Positions 31,330 to 43,661 are shown, numbered from the stretch's first letter. The stretch is DNA of 64,000 bases from Vanessa cardui (GCF_905220365.1 NC_061127.1:2418001-2482000); one strand, 5' to 3'. Notes: generated from the sequence alone by a model not told the origin. Numbers and translations: made by a program.

Positions 31330-32730
31330 GTGTGGGTACGGTATACATACAAAACAGAAAGTGACTTTTTATTTATTTAATACTATATATTAAAAGATAT
31401 AACTAATGTTGGGACGGTTTTCGTAATTCAAACGTAATTTTTGCGAAAACATTTATAATATTATAAATATTTTTTTCTCATCAATAGCTTCAATATAAAA
31501 CAGTAGACAAATAAAATAAAGGAAATTAATTTCTTTGACAATTTAACATATATATGATGCACATATATATCAAATAAAGTAAAGTTAAAAGTACCTAATA
31601 TATCCAATTTTTGATTCATAATATATATATTATAGAACCAACTAAATAGAAAGAATATTTTTAAAACATAAATTTCTCGAACATCTAATAAGTAATATGA
31701 AGTTAAATTTTACTGTATCAAAAGCTGTATATAATTTCAAAGCGTCCTAGAAACAGTCTGGCAAGAATCTAGTTACCGCTAATTAGGGCTCAGGAAATAT
31801 CCCTTCAAAGGGTTGAAACTTGACGGAACCGTATTTTAAGAACATAAAAGGTAAAAACACTAAAGTATCTTATGAATATAAAATATATATAATTTTATTT
31901 CAATCGAGTAAGTTATGTGTGAAATTTTTCCTTGTTTTTTGCTAGTTACTCTAACTTACTTCATAATATGAAATATTATTAGATGTAACTCATTTTATGC
32001 CAAGTTAACATATTAAAAGACGGTGCCTGGTGCTGATGACGTGCTTTTCTTCTCCCGACATGGCGCGGACCAGAACTCTTCGCATTTACAACCGATGATT
32101 TCGGCTCCTATCTAGACAATGACGTTCTAATATAATAGAGACACTAGGTGTTAGCTATTTACCCTCCCTTCCTTACTGTCCATTATGACGTTCAGAAAAC
32201 AACAGCCAAAATTACATTGATTTTTACAGGAGATCAAGACTTTGATACGAATAAGTTAAATTTAAGAATCGATTTCGCAGCCTCTCCGTTCCGTATCAAA
32301 AAGTGTCCTGACACGAATTTTATATCAGAGCCCGTAGCACAGTAACCCACATAACCCGCAACCCTCCAGGGACCTGACTGACTTTCTAAAGGATTGCTTT
32401 CCCTGATAAAAACAAGGGCTCAGTACAGATGGAAGGACCCTTGGATCGACACGGCAAAATTCAATGGAACGACAACCATAAATATTTTAAAATATATATT
32501 AATAAAGTAGGATTATTGCATGGTAAATAACACTCCGATATATTTTAATTTTTAGAACAATTTATGTTCATAATTGATATGCATTCTTCAGGTTCATTGA
32601 CGGTAATATAATAACATAACTTTGCTTTTTCAAAGTTAGGTAAATAACACAAACATTTCGTAACACTGGATGGCTATTGAACTAGAACAAAATAATACCA
32701 TATAAGATTTTAAATAAGCATGGTTATTTT
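31330..32730. other. AT-rich stretch with a less AT-rich island
   Basis: Mostly AT-rich. 32020-32470 is richer in GC (GGTGCCTGGTGCTGATGACG, then CCAGGGACCTGACTGA) and has broken frames that do not resemble a protein family I know. It may be a decayed element. Confidence 0.4.
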
Positions 32731-32734
32731 TATA

Positions 32735-32906
32735 ATTACAGTTATTAAATACGAGATATTTACTTTTTTTTTAGATGCAGACATTTCTAACATTATCAAC
32801 ATCTACCCGCAAACTTTAAGACATTCGTAGGTTTTGTCGAAATGTCGAACTCCTACGAATAAAAATAAAAAAGCGTAGTGAATATCCCGTATTTAATAAC
32901 TGTAAT
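32735..32906. mobile_element. 172-bp MITE with about 30-bp inverted ends
   Basis: Left end ATTACAGTTATTAAATACGA is matched inverted by the right end (reverse complement ATTACAGTTATTAAATACGG), continuing through GATATT. The interior carries a further stem, ATTCGTAGG (32823-32831) with CCTACGAAT (32852-32860). No coding capacity. Confidence 0.8.
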
Positions 32907-32909
32907 AAA

Positions 32910-34240
32910 GTAATATTAATAATATAATAAATTCTTTAAATATATTTTCCTATAATTTAAACAATAAGTTTTTTCTATTGAAATATCATTTAAGTCACTT
33001 GCAACCTTTTTAATGTATTACAATAAATCACTCCTATTTGCTAATACGTGTTACGGCTGATTGAATATAAACATAGTCACAACCGCCATTACTTGCAAGT
33101 GCGACCACGTGTAAAATCTCCAATAGTCTGTGAATACGTCTAATGAGCTCCCTTCAGTGATGGCAGAACAAGTCATTAGGTATTTTAATTGAATGCCTTA
33201 TTATGAACGCGATGTAATATCTATTTGCCTACATACGTCATTATTATTTTCAGATTCTATAATTTACGTATATTGAAATATGCTTAAGTATATAGCTAAT
33301 TCTGTTAATTCTATTTTCGAATTTGTAATTCGATTATTTAAATATAATATAATTATAACAACAATGAATGTTGAACGTATTTTATTTTAATTAATAATTC
33401 ACTTTGATTTTGTTTAATTTTAATTATTTTATGCAAGTTATATACTTCTAGTTTTAGTTTGTTTCAATCAACAGTCACTTTCAATTTATTTATTGTTATT
33501 ATTTAGTGCTGATCTTTATAAAGTATATAAACTCTATTTTTCATTAAATATACAGATCTCGTATAGTGGCTCTCGTACTTTTAGAAAAAGAAAGAAACAC
33601 CTTCCATTATAATTATTGAGTTTATTCTGGTTTTTTACCTGCATGTTTTTATTTCTGGGCTGCTTCATGCTAATTAGAAATAACAGGCATTTTAATTATC
33701 TTTGCACATTAAAACATACTTAATAGCATAATATGCAACATATATCAGTTTGAACATATTTTATAATGGTTTCGGATATTTTCCAATTAGCAGTAAGTGT
33801 GAGATCGATACTTGTTAGGCATTGAATGTTTCACAAAGGAGTCGTGCCGCCGCATACTAGACCAAGATGATCGCAATTTAAAAGTGTGGTGAGAATGAAT
33901 ATAGGAAAGATTCGATGCGGTATTTTTGAATGTGTCACTATTTTACTGGTAAGTATGCTTAATTCAGAAGATCATCCAAATACATCACATCTATGTTTAA
34001 ATAGCGTATTTTTTATTTAGTCGTATAATATCAATAAAATACTGACATTAAAATTAAAAGATTGAAATACTTAATAGCATAATATAAAATAGGTTGTCGA
34101 CGTCCGCAAGTAATAAACCGTGTTGTTTTAATATGAAATTTTATTGTTTTCTCACATAAAGAAGCTTAGGGTTGAAGCACATATTTTCCTTTTATACATT
34201 AATGCATATATAAAACAGACAAATTAAAATTAATAATAGT
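32910..34240. other. AT-rich stretch, nothing recognised
   Basis: No coding frame, SINE or LINE end seen. Confidence 0.4.
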
Positions 34241-34245
34241 TACAA

Positions 34246-34292
34246 GAATGCTAGCAGGGTTTCCCATTGAATCGCAATTCCGATCCCCTGCA
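34246..34292. repeat. Dispersed repeat shared with 61728-61775
   Basis: AGAATGCTAGCAGGGTTTCC, then CGTTGAATCGCAATTCCGAT-like sequence. The same order recurs at 61728. On the minus strand both can be read as short IGIAIQ-containing peptides, so this may be a LINE ORF fragment; 34300-34575 may extend it. Confidence 0.55.
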
Positions 34293-34848
34293 CCAATAAT
34301 GAGGGAGCCCTCCAGTCCATCAAGTCTTGGTATTTTTGCGTTTACATTTAGACATGCTTCCTACCTTTTTCTAATATCACTGCTAAAACTCTTTCAGCAT
34401 TTTCTCCACATTCTTGACTATGCTCAGGACGCCTAGTATGTTCTTGTGGATTGGAGCACCCGTAAAAAATAGCGGATGACTTAGATGAGACGAGTCGGGT
34501 AATAGCTCAGCGGGAGGTTTTAAGATACAAGCATTACATAAGTCAGAGTAAGGAACAGATTTGTATAATAACATCAGCGGGCAAGACGAATCAAAAAGTA
34601 AGTTCTAACATAAATACTAAATTAAATAATCGTATCAATATGAGCTTCATTTGATATTGTGTAAACAAGTGACTAGACTACGCCGTCTATCAGTGCACAT
34701 CACTATAATTTAATGCTCAAGTTCGATTTTAAAATTTAAATCAAATTTTTACATTCCTTCAACTTCTGACAATGATTGGCTGATCTTATGGTTTAATATA
34801 TTTTGGTCATAGTAACACTTAATATTAATTAAGATCATACGATAACTT

Positions 34849-35106
34849 AGATGAGATGGCCCAGTGGTTAGAACGCGTGCATATTAACCGATGATTTCGG
34901 GTTCTAACCTAGGCAAGCACCACTAACTTCAAAACACTTCTGCGGTGAAGGAAAACATCGTGAGGAAACCTGCATGTGTTTAATTTTATCGAAATACTGC
35001 CACATGTGCATGCCACCAATATATTCCAAGCCCTCCATAGATCTTAATATAAGAGGAGGCCTTAGCCCAGCAGTGGGAAATTTACAGGCTGTTACTTTAC
35101 TTTACT
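34849..35106 (+). mobile_element. SINE family A with 12-bp target duplication
   Basis: tRNA-like head GATGAGATGGCCCAGTGGTT (A box) and TTTCGGGTTCTAACCTAGGC (B box), an internally deleted body, and tail TTACAGGCTGTTACTTTAC. ATACGATAACTT flanks it at 34837-34848 and 35107-35118. The tail is the (TTTAC)n type, not (GTT)n. Confidence 0.92.
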
Positions 35107-35119
35107 ATACGATAACTTT

Positions 35120-35940
35120 AGTTCCACGATAATAAATCGATCGTTTTAATGTAACTGATTTCATATAAAAACCACCTCCGCGTTTTAGGTGATCATTGTT
35201 CCGCTTTTTAAAACAGCCTCGTGCTTGGAGCTTGTTGAATTTTTAAAGAGTGCTAATTGGTTTACCTTTTAGTAACGACACGGCATTGGACCGCGGCGCG
35301 GGTATTTTTGCTGTGTTATCGCTGTTGGCGTTTTATTTTAAGACGTTCGCGACTATTTTTGAAATATTCTCACTCTGTTCGAGGAAATTTTCAAAGTGTT
35401 TTTACAATTAACTTGATCTATAAACTGTATCTTTTTATGGAGGAAATCTATGAAAAACTTTTAAAATGTTTTTCCCGTTTATTTATATAAGTAAATATGA
35501 ATATTAACTAAACTGACAAACCGTTCAATTATGAGTCGGACTCGTGTAGATAGATGGCTTCGTTCTATTTGATAGTTCCCAGGGAACTTTTAATTTCTGT
35601 AAACTACGAGCGAGATCTTACATATTGTATTTTTTTTATATATTAGGCTCATATTTTTTACAATTGCTTTCAATATTTTAAATGCTTGCATTAAAAAACT
35701 AAATATGTAGTTAATGTTTCGTCTATTCCTTAATAACTCACATGAAGCACAGGGTTTTCTCTTTCTTATATTTTCTTTGATTGAAACATCTGTGACGTAT
35801 AACAAAAATAAATAACAACTGGTTTACATGACTGTCTATAAACAAGCAATCAAAAATGTTCATCAAGTAAATTATAACATATCTGACTAATAATATAATT
35901 ATAATGTTAAAACTTTCTTCCCTTCAATCCTTTAGCAAAT
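35120..35940. other. Non-coding stretch
   Basis: 35250-35400 is less AT-rich (GGCATTGGACCGCGGCGCGG) with a 77-codon frame of cysteine- and arginine-rich composition but no recognisable domain; I do not call it a gene. Confidence 0.4.
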
Positions 35941-35944
35941 AATT

Positions 35945-36229
35945 CTTGGTGGTAGGGCTTTGTGCAAGCCCGTCTGGGTAGGTACCACCCACTCATCAGT
36001 TATTCTACCGCCAAATATAAGTACTCAGTATTGATATGTTCCGGTTTGAAGGGTGAGTAAGCCAGTGTAACTACAGGCACAAGGGACATAACATCTTAGT
36101 TCCCAAGATTGGTGGCACATTGACGATATAAGGAATAGTTAATATTTCTTACAGCGTCATTGTCTATGGGTGATAGTGATCACTTACCATCAGGTGGCCC
36201 ATATGCTCGTCTGCCAACCTTTACCAAAA
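35945..36229 (+). mobile_element. Full-length SINE family B
   Basis: CTTGGTGGTAGGGCTTTGTG, AGGTACCACCCACTCATCAG, TTCCGGTTTGAAGGGTGAGT, AGGCACAAGGGACATAACAT, ATTTCTTACAGCGTCATTGT, ACTTACCATCAGGTGGCCCA. A small frame starting near 36160 is read out of this SINE and is not a gene. Confidence 0.92.
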
Positions 36230-36234
36230 AATGT

Positions 36235-36810
36235 AGTAAAGACACTTTTAAAACAAGAAATGCCCATAAATTCCTACGAATGTTTTCTCATAAGAGGAAA
36301 CATTCTCACGCACGTTTTAATGGTTTGTTCACATACAAATTTAAAATAAACGTTTCCAAAACACATTACAGCTTACAACGCCATCTAGTTGTCTTCGCAC
36401 GAACTGAATCAGGCTTCAATAGCCCGTAACGTTTGTACTTGGTCATGGCTTAATTGAATCCATTCAAATGAGGGAAGTAGATAGAGGGTAACAAATGAGA
36501 TGGAGAATGGCAATAACGCTCAAACAGCCAAGTTCGCCCTTTGCGATACAACTTGGCGTAATTTGGTAAACTTCTAGCACTTGGTAGGGGGGCCATGCTT
36601 ATTGAATTTGTATGGATAAATTATATTCAAAATACTTTAGATTTGAGCTGATTGTGTATCATATATTTATATCATTAATTGTTTTAAACCAAAAACATAA
36701 CTTGTTTTTTATATCAACAATAAGACAAATTAGTTACTTTTCAATGATGATGGTAGTTTATATGAAGCCGGGGCGCTAATGTCTATACTCGTACATATAA
36801 TAAAATTAGA
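36235..36810. other. Non-coding stretch
   Basis: Between SINE B and repeat E. Nothing recognised. Confidence 0.4.
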
Positions 36811-37062
36811 GTGTCTGTTTGTAATACTAAAATATACCTTTTTTTATCTAATGCATTTGTATGTTTAGACGGTACATATACTAAAAGAACATTTTTTTCT
36901 ATTAATCATTAATCTCTGGAATGGCTGGACCGCTTTTGACAGGACTTTCACTGGCAGATAACTGATATAATTAGTAACTTAGGCTACAAAAATATTACAT
37001 ATCTATTTTTTTTATTAAAACAAACGTGTACAAGGTCGCTGGCACAGCTAGTAGAAAATAAT
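36811..37062 (+). repeat. Dispersed repeat E
   Basis: TCTCTGGAATGGCTGGACCG, TTTTGACAGGACTTTCACTG, GCAGATAACTGATATAATTA, AACTTAGGCTAC, then CGTGTACAAGGTCGCTGGCA and CAGCTAGTAG. Parallel to 13978-14275 but without its palindrome. Confidence 0.7.
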
Positions 37063-37064
37063 TT

Positions 37065-38100
37065 TCTATTATTTTCTTGAATTAAATTTCAAAACATTGT
37101 GTCGTCATTCATAAGAGGCAGACCTTACCTACGTTCGTTTGTAAACGCTTTAAACATAAATGTATCCAAACAGTTATAATCTTTAAGACAATGACTCGTT
37201 TCATATATAAAAAATAAGATATTATATAATAATAAAAGTTAAGCGTTTCGATGATATATTGGATGACGTAAATAATTGCTTCTAAATAAACAGAAACGAT
37301 AGTATTTTTTTGTCGTCTGAAACGTTTCTTTTGGAAGTTTTCGACTAACGAATACATGTAACTTCGATTTGGTTTCACTTTGTTCGTTTACCTGGCGATT
37401 GTCAATTCTCTATAGAAATCGTTTAGGGAAGCAAAGTTTGATTCTCATTATTAAAATATACATTTACCTTTATTTTTGTAATTAGGTGTTTTTAACTAAA
37501 GTGATACTGAAGTTTTACACTGACTTGCCAATAAATTACACTACGTAGAAAAATGGTAAAATATAATTTACATGCTGCATGCTGCAGAATTGGCAACATG
37601 TTATTTAAAGATCATTCAACTTTGTCAAAAGAAATTGGCAAAAGTTGTTAAAGTAAAACATAATGGTTAATTAGAGTGTTATACCTGTGTTTTCAATTGT
37701 TCAAAAATTCTTTATAAACAATACAAACATAATAATATGCGTATGTATAAAATAAGTTAATATATGTCAATTTCCTGCATTTATTTAAGTCTCTCCAGTA
37801 TCACATAATTCCGATAATTGGTCACCCTAGTTAAAGTTAGCTAAAGTTTAGAAATATGAAGAGAATACGCAATAAAAACAATCGTAAAAACTTGGCACAA
37901 AGTTGTTGTCAAATATTGCGAATATATGTAGTGACAGGATAGACTGTTATGCTTCCGTCGGATTTATGAAACCCATTCGGTATGAACTCGTCTGAAAACG
38001 TCGAAGACTTTATTCCATTTTTAAATTTGATTAAATGTTTTCAAATCATATATTTTTAATTGTTTGGGTAACAAATTGATAAGTAGGTTTTATGTATTCC
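37065..38100. other. AT-rich stretch, no supported gene
   Basis: Nothing coding or repeat-like that I can name. Confidence 0.4.
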
Positions 38101-38115
38101 AGGAACATGAAATAC

Positions 38116-38411
38116 AACAACAACAACAACAATAGCCTCTAAATTCCCACTTCTGGGCTAAAGGCCTTCTTTCCCTTTGAGGAGAAGACTTGGAATATAT
38201 TCCATCACGCTGTTCCAATGCGGGTTGATGGAATACACATGTGGCAGAATTTCTGTGAAATTTGTCACATGCAGGTTTCCTCACGATGTTTTCAGTACGA
38301 GATGAATTATAAAGACAAATTAAGCACATGAATCAGCGGTGCTTGCCTGGGTTTGAACCTGCAATCTTCGGTTAAGATGCACGCGTTCTAACCACTGGGC
38401 CATCTCGACTC
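38116..38411 (-). mobile_element. SINE family A, near full length, with short target duplication
   Basis: Tail (ACA)n reversed, AATTCCCACTTCTGGGCTAA, CCACGCTGTTCCAATGCGGG-like middle, TGCAGGTTTCCTCACGATGT, GGTGCTTGCCTGGGTTTGAA, and tRNA-like head CGCGTTCTAACCACTGGGCC plus ATCTCGACT. GAAATACA occurs at 38109-38116 and 38412-38419. Confidence 0.9.
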
Positions 38412-38528
38412 GAAATACATTCGAATCACGTCAGTAGTCTAAATTTAAGGCGGGTGAAATACTACGACTTGTGACTACTTATGTAATAACATCGCACCTC
38501 CTCCGAAACGCACGGCTTTTCTCGTTTT

Positions 38529-39842
38529 CAACCGACTTCAAAAAGGAGGAGGTTATCAATTCGTCTGTATTTTTTTTATGTTTGTTTCCTCATAACTTTT
38601 CATTGGGTGGACCGATTTTTAAATGATTATATTGTGATTATATAATTGAATTTTTTTTTGTTTAAAAGGTAGTGCTTCCCTTGGGGTCCCATTTTAATTT
38701 TAATTTTTTCCGATGATGGTATCCCTATGAAAACGACATAAGTCTTAAATTTGCATTATGTATATGCGCGACAAATAGGTGAATAACTGAAAATCACGTT
38801 AACCAATTTTGATGATTCTTTTTTAATTATAAAATATATACTTCAAGGGTAGTTTGGTGAAAGTTTGGTAAAGTTCTGAGCATAGGATCCATGATAAAGT
38901 AACGGAACGGAAGGGAACGGAATAATTCTGAGGAGCACGTTAGCGATACTCGGTCGAAACTTTTATTTATAGGTTATTTAGATATTTGAGTTACCTTCCG
39001 TAATGTGGTTATGTTTATGTAATTATCATTGTCGAATATTATAATCAACTAGCTACTCACCCCGGCTTCGCACGGGTGCAATACTGATACTAAATATACT
39101 ACAGAATTTGTTTACCTACGACATCACATTGCAAACTTCAAAAATTATCAGTGTTTCTTTACTATATTGTTCATGTATTATACATATATTATACAAACCT
39201 TCCCCTGGAAACACACTATCTATTAAAAAAAACCGCATCAAAATCCGTTGCGTAGATTTAAAGATATAGGGACAGAGAAACCGACTTTGTTTTATACTAT
39301 GTAGTGATGGAACTCCTATACGGCTCACAGTTGGGGTGCGATATGTTGCAGAATTTCTTACTATCTTTAATCAAATTTTGTGTATGTGATGTGATGTCAT
39401 ATGATGTACGACATATTATATCAGCTATTTTTCAAAGTTTTTTTACTGAGGTCGATTACAGCTCTTACGAGGGATCCTTGTAGTTTATGCCGCATGACGT
39501 ATTAAAGCCGCATTTTCGAAAGTCTATTTTTACTTTATTCGCAAGTTTTCTTTGAAATTGTCCTCGAAGTAGTCTCTGACTCATATGAAGGGATTAATCT
39601 ATCCATATTAAGAAATATTAGTTAGTCAACATCAGCTACACTTAAAATTAAAAAATTAAATAAAAATTTTAACAAAAAAAAAATATAACTATAACTACGT
39701 TATTTAATCGTAAATCGACTTTTAAGTAGTCTAATTTTACTTAGGAGGACTCTAAAAAATATTTTTAATACGCAATTATTTTTATTACTTTTTAGTGCAT
39801 ATTCATTTGTTTTAAAATAGTGTTTTGTTTGAAGTCGGTTTT
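38529..39842. mobile_element. Second copy of the AACCGACTTCAAA-ended element
   Basis: Starts CAACCGACTTCAAAAAGGAG and ends TTTGAAGTCGG. After the left end: TATCAATTCGTCTG, then GGTGGACCGATTTTTAAATG, as at 6198. It contains an insertion of repeat F (39047-39310). No ORF. Confidence 0.5.
39047..39310 (+). repeat. Dispersed repeat F (CCCCGGCTTCGCAC type)
   Basis: CTAGCTACTCACCCCGGCTT, CGCACGGGTGCAATACT, then ACCGCATCAAAATCCGTTGC and TTTGTTTTATACTATGTAGT. Related starts at 3098, 45727 and 54950. The layout is that of a LINE 3' region. Confidence 0.7.
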
Positions 39843-40149
39843 TCTTTTTGTTAAAATTTTTATTTATATATATTTTATTATTTTATTTATATATAGTTAA
39901 AATTTTTATTTTATTTATATATATAAGACTTTAGAATTTTTTTTCAGTTATGGAACACTAAATAAACGTCAATTCATTAAAATAAATATTTCATAAATAC
40001 TTACATAAAAACTTTTTTAATACTGATTGCATGCTATTATGTTATTTTTTGGTACAAAGCAAGTTTTCTTTTTCGTACACTTTGTTATATTTGTGTATAA
40101 AATCCTTGTGTCCGTGTGTATATTTTACTTCGTAGAATGCAAATCTCTC

Positions 40150-40300
40150 TTGCCCTTAACCAAATTTTATGTGGGGTCGGCGCAGCATGTCTTCTTGTTC
40201 CATACTTTTCAGCCTAACCTCATCTGACAAGTAGCATACTTTCCAGCCATATCGTCTTTTACACAATTCATCCGTGGCCGTTATCTTCTTCAATATCCAT
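40150..40300 (-). mobile_element. RTE-type LINE ORF C-terminus, decayed
   Basis: Minus-strand reading gives CVKDDMAGKYATCQM, then VWNKKTCCADPT and a stop. The same C-terminus is at 56985-57236 in plus orientation. Only this end remains. Confidence 0.65.
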
Positions 40301-40323
40301 TCACAGTTACATTTTTACATTAA

Positions 40324-40420
40324 CACCCTGTAACTTTCCCACTGCTGGTCTAAGGCTTTCTTTTCCTTTGAGGAGAAGGTTTGGAGCACATTCCACCACG
40401 CTGATCCATCCTTCCTCAAA
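40324..40420 (-). mobile_element. SINE family A tail fragment
   Basis: CACCCTGTAACTTTCCCACT, GCTGGTCTAAGGC, CTTTGAGGAGAAGGTTTGGA, CACATTCCACCACGCTGATC. Confidence 0.7.
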
Positions 40421-40424
40421 ACAT

Positions 40425-41265
40425 GGTTCTCATTTCTCCGCAAATAGACGAAAATATCTACTAAAATTCATAATACGTACGTACAAATTTAATCATGTTA
40501 CAAACTTTCTACACGACATAATTGACTCCCTATTTTTTTCACTTGTTAAGTTATTGTTACCTAGTGTGTTATGAATATGTGGCAGTGACTTTGTGTTTTA
40601 TGAACATCTTAAATTTGACTAGAGGTAAAAATTGTTTTGGTAAACAAGGCGAATGTCGGTTAGTGAATGGAAGTAGAACATTCAGCCTTGATTTATTTAG
40701 TCCCCAAAGCTGGAATAGTCAAAGAAACAAAAAACAAAAAAGAAACATTAATCATCACGCCGAATTAACGTAAAATTATATTCGTATCTTGTTACAGCAA
40801 AGTACATAAACAAAGTCAAACTTTAATTATAAACAATTCGAAGTAAAACTATTACAACCGAAATTAGTCGTTTCCTTAGATAATATAAATTTTACCGAAA
40901 TTTATTATGAAAATTGAGGGCTTTCAAAATTTCCCTCGCTTACATATTTCGCAACTTCGAACAAAACGAAAATGACCATAGTTACTCATCGTTTTATTTT
41001 TTACAGCAGATATAATAGAAAATGGTAGCCTGGAGCGAGGCTGCCGAAAGCAGCACCCGGGGCTTCGGCTACGAATATGAGGTTATGAATATTTCCTATT
41101 AAACGAAAAGCCCTGGCTATGAAATAAAGACTTCCTAACGAAGTTAAATGGTTTAGTAAAAGTTTTATGCCACCGCGGGTCATTAAATCAGAGGATTAAT
41201 AAGTCTAAGCCAAAACCTTCGTTATAGAAGCTTACTGATCGCCATCATGAATTGAAACCAAATTG
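40425..41265. other. Non-coding stretch
   Basis: 41030-41090 is locally GC-rich (GGAGCGAGGCTGCCGAAAGC). No gene supported. Confidence 0.4.
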
Positions 41266-41269
41266 AATG

Positions 41270-41745
41270 CGACACCATGGTAACTAAGATGTTATGTATA
41301 AAGTAGTAAAGTAAAATAACAGCCTGGTAAATTTCCCACTGCTGGGCTAAGGCCTCCTCTCCCATTAAAGAGAGGGTTTGGAACATATTCCGCCACGCTA
41401 TTACAATGCGGGTTGGTGGAATGCACATGTGGCTGAATTTCGAAGAAATTTGACTTATGCGGGTTTCCTCACGATGTTTTCCTTCACCGCCGAGCACGAG
41501 ATGAATTATAAACACAAATTAAGCACATATATATAGTGGTGCTAGACTGGGTTTGAACCCGAAATCATCGGTGAAGATGAACGCGTTCCACCCACTGGGC
41601 CATCTCAGCATTATACCCTTTGTGTGAAGTTATTCACTCGTCTTCCAAACCGAATCATAACACTCAGTACTGCTGACGATATTAGAATATCTGATAATCG
41701 GGTGGTATCCAACCGAGCTCCTAGAAATCTTTACTACCAAGTAAA
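41270..41745 (-). mobile_element. SINE family B split by SINE A
   Basis: CACCATGGTAACTAAGATGT at the left; it resumes after 41611 as CCTTTGTGTGAAGTTATTCA, CTCGTCTTCCAAACCGAATC, AATATCTGATAATCGGGTGG and ACTACCAAGTAA. The break point interrupts the GTTATGTCCCTTGTG motif of the family. Confidence 0.72.
41309..41610 (-). mobile_element. Full-length SINE family A, (GTAAA)n tail type
   Basis: GTAGTAAAGTAAAATAACAG (tail reversed), TTTCCCACTGCTGGGCTAAG, ATGCGGGTTGGTGGAATGCA, CTTCACCGCCGAGCACGAGA, CTGGGTTTGAACCCGAAATC and CACTGGGCCATCTCAGCA. The tRNA-like head is complete. Nested in SINE B. Confidence 0.9.
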
Positions 41746-41842
41746 TGTATCAATGAGGGTTGTGAATTTCAACAATTTTGTATTATAATCATAATACTCG
41801 TAACATGGCAAGTGTATTCAATCATTGAACCTTTCGATTACA

Positions 41843-41890
41843 AGTGGCAAAGTAGGCTCACCTGATGGAAAGTGATTGAAGATGAATAAC
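41843..41890 (+). repeat. Repeat D fragment
   Basis: AAGTAGGCTCACCTGATGGA and AAGTGATTGA match the D repeat at 15232 and 63592. Confidence 0.5.
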
Positions 41891-41894
41891 ATTA

Positions 41895-42295
41895 AATATT
41901 TTATACTTAGATATATACGATTAAAAATACTTTTAGCCTTAGTAAGACTTATCTATTCTGTAATTTATTGGTGTGTCTTGTTCCTAAATAACTTTATACC
42001 AATTTTTTTTACAGTCTATAAAGAAAAACATTTTTCATGGCCCGATTTTAGCTAATACAGAGCGGTTCAGGCGGGATAATGTGATTATTAGTTTATGAGA
42101 TAAGCGTGACGCACCGACGGACAGCGCTGTTAGACGGCTTATTGGTAATTCCCTTGTAAATACATATTTTTAAATATACGAAACTCACGTTTGGAATTAA
42201 TTCTTTCAGTTTTTTTCTTTATAAAGAACACTGGACAGTATACAATTTACTTTAACATATTTAATTACTATCAACTAAAGCTGCCATTGAAGCTT
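41895..42295. other. AT-rich stretch
   Basis: Between a repeat D fragment and a SINE B. Nothing recognised. Confidence 0.4.
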
Positions 42296-42299
42296 TTTC

Positions 42300-42512
42300 T
42301 ATCCCGTCTGGGTAGGCACCACACACTCATCAGATATTCTATCGCTAATCAGAGATACTTACCATTGTTATGTTCCAGTTTGAACGATGAGTTAGCCAAA
42401 CTACAAGCACAAGGGACATAACATCTTAGTTCCCAAGGTTGGTGGCGCGTTGACGATGGCCATTGTCTATGGGTAATTGTGACCACTTGCCATTAGGTGG
42501 CCCATCATAAAA
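42300..42512 (+). mobile_element. SINE family B
   Basis: CCCGTCTGGGTAGGCACCAC, CACTCATCAGATATTCTATC, GCACAAGGGACATAACATCT, GTTCCCAAGGTTGGTGGCGC, CATTGTCTATGGGTAATTGT. Lacks the first 25 or so bases of the family. Confidence 0.85.
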
Positions 42513-42930
42513 ATCGTTTCATTTAATTCCTTGTATATTATTAAACTGGTATTCGTACTGATACTATAAATACAAAAGTTTGTGAGGATATATCGATATA
42601 ATTATAACTCTTTCAAGTAAAAACTACTGAATATATTTTAATGAAACTTTACAATAACATAGCTTTTCCATCAGAATAACGCTAGGAGTATAATTTACAA
42701 AGATATTGTATAAATTGGGCAGAATATAACTTTGAGTGGTAATTAAGTCGGAAAACGCTGTCGAACGAGGTATTTTGGCTAGCGCTACAAAAACTATTCG
42801 AGTCATACGAATATCATGTATGGTGGAAATGTTTCTCTTAAATAGCCCTACAAAAAACTCCACAGCATCACATGTCTATCTTTTATATGCAAGCCGTTAT
42901 CGCTATAATAGTTAATCAAAAATACATGTT

Positions 42931-43231
42931 AGCTGAGATGGCCCAGTGGTTAAAACGCGTGCGTTTTAACCGATGATTGCGGGTTCTAATCCAGGCAAGT
43001 ACAACAATATATATGGGCTTAATTTGTGTTTATAATTCATCTCGTGCTCGACGGTGAAGGAAAAACTCGTAAGGAAACCTGCATGTGTCTAGTGTCATCG
43101 AAATTCTGCCACATGTGCATTCCACCAACACGCATTGGAACAACGTAGTGGAATATTTTCTAAACCCTCTCCTTGATGGAAGAGGAGGCCTTATCCCAGT
43201 AGTGTGAAATTTACAGGCTGTTACTTTACAT
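42931..43231 (+). mobile_element. Full-length SINE family A, (TTTAC) tail type
   Basis: AGCTGAGATGGCCCAGTGGT (A box), ATTGCGGGTTCTAATCCAGG (B box), TCTGCCACATGTGCATTCCA, GAAATTTACAGGCTGTTACT. Flanks share TACATGT. Confidence 0.9.
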
Positions 43232-43234
43232 GTA

Positions 43235-43660
43235 ATAAAATTTGATACTGTATTAGCAGTACATATTTTGTAACTAATTAATTCTCATTAAAATTAATAC
43301 AGACTTTTATTATTTTTATTTAATGTAAATATTATTTATCATTACTTAATTTGAATAAATAAATGAAGAATAAAGAATGATATTATAATTAAGTAACGAC
43401 GATGAGGAAGTGTGTTTGAAAAGTTTTACCCTAAATCCTTATTACAGCAGACATCTGCCAATAAATAGCCAAAGTTTAGCCGAAACAAACAAACATACAG
43501 ACAAAAATTAAATTAATTTTTATGTTAAATAAAATATAATTTCTTTCGCGATATAAAACTAGGGTATCATTATTAATGTAAATATATGTCATATAAAGTT
43601 AGAAGTCTATAATTTAAAGTAGAGTATGATGAAATTACTTGTGACAATAATATTAAATGT
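43235..43660. other. AT-rich stretch before the mariner
   Basis: No coding sequence or recognised repeat. Confidence 0.4.
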
Positions 43661-43661
43661 T

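Noticed and set aside
34849..34930. tRNA gene on the plus strand
   Set aside because: A and B boxes belong to the SINE A head; cloverleaf is not conserved and the SINE body follows.
35257..35490. 77-codon plus-strand frame
   Set aside because: Low-complexity hydrophobic and arginine mix with no domain, splice or promoter support.
36160..36429. 89-codon plus-strand frame
   Set aside because: Its first third is read out of SINE B; the rest has no family resemblance.
41222..41515. 97-codon minus-strand frame
   Set aside because: Translation of SINE A.
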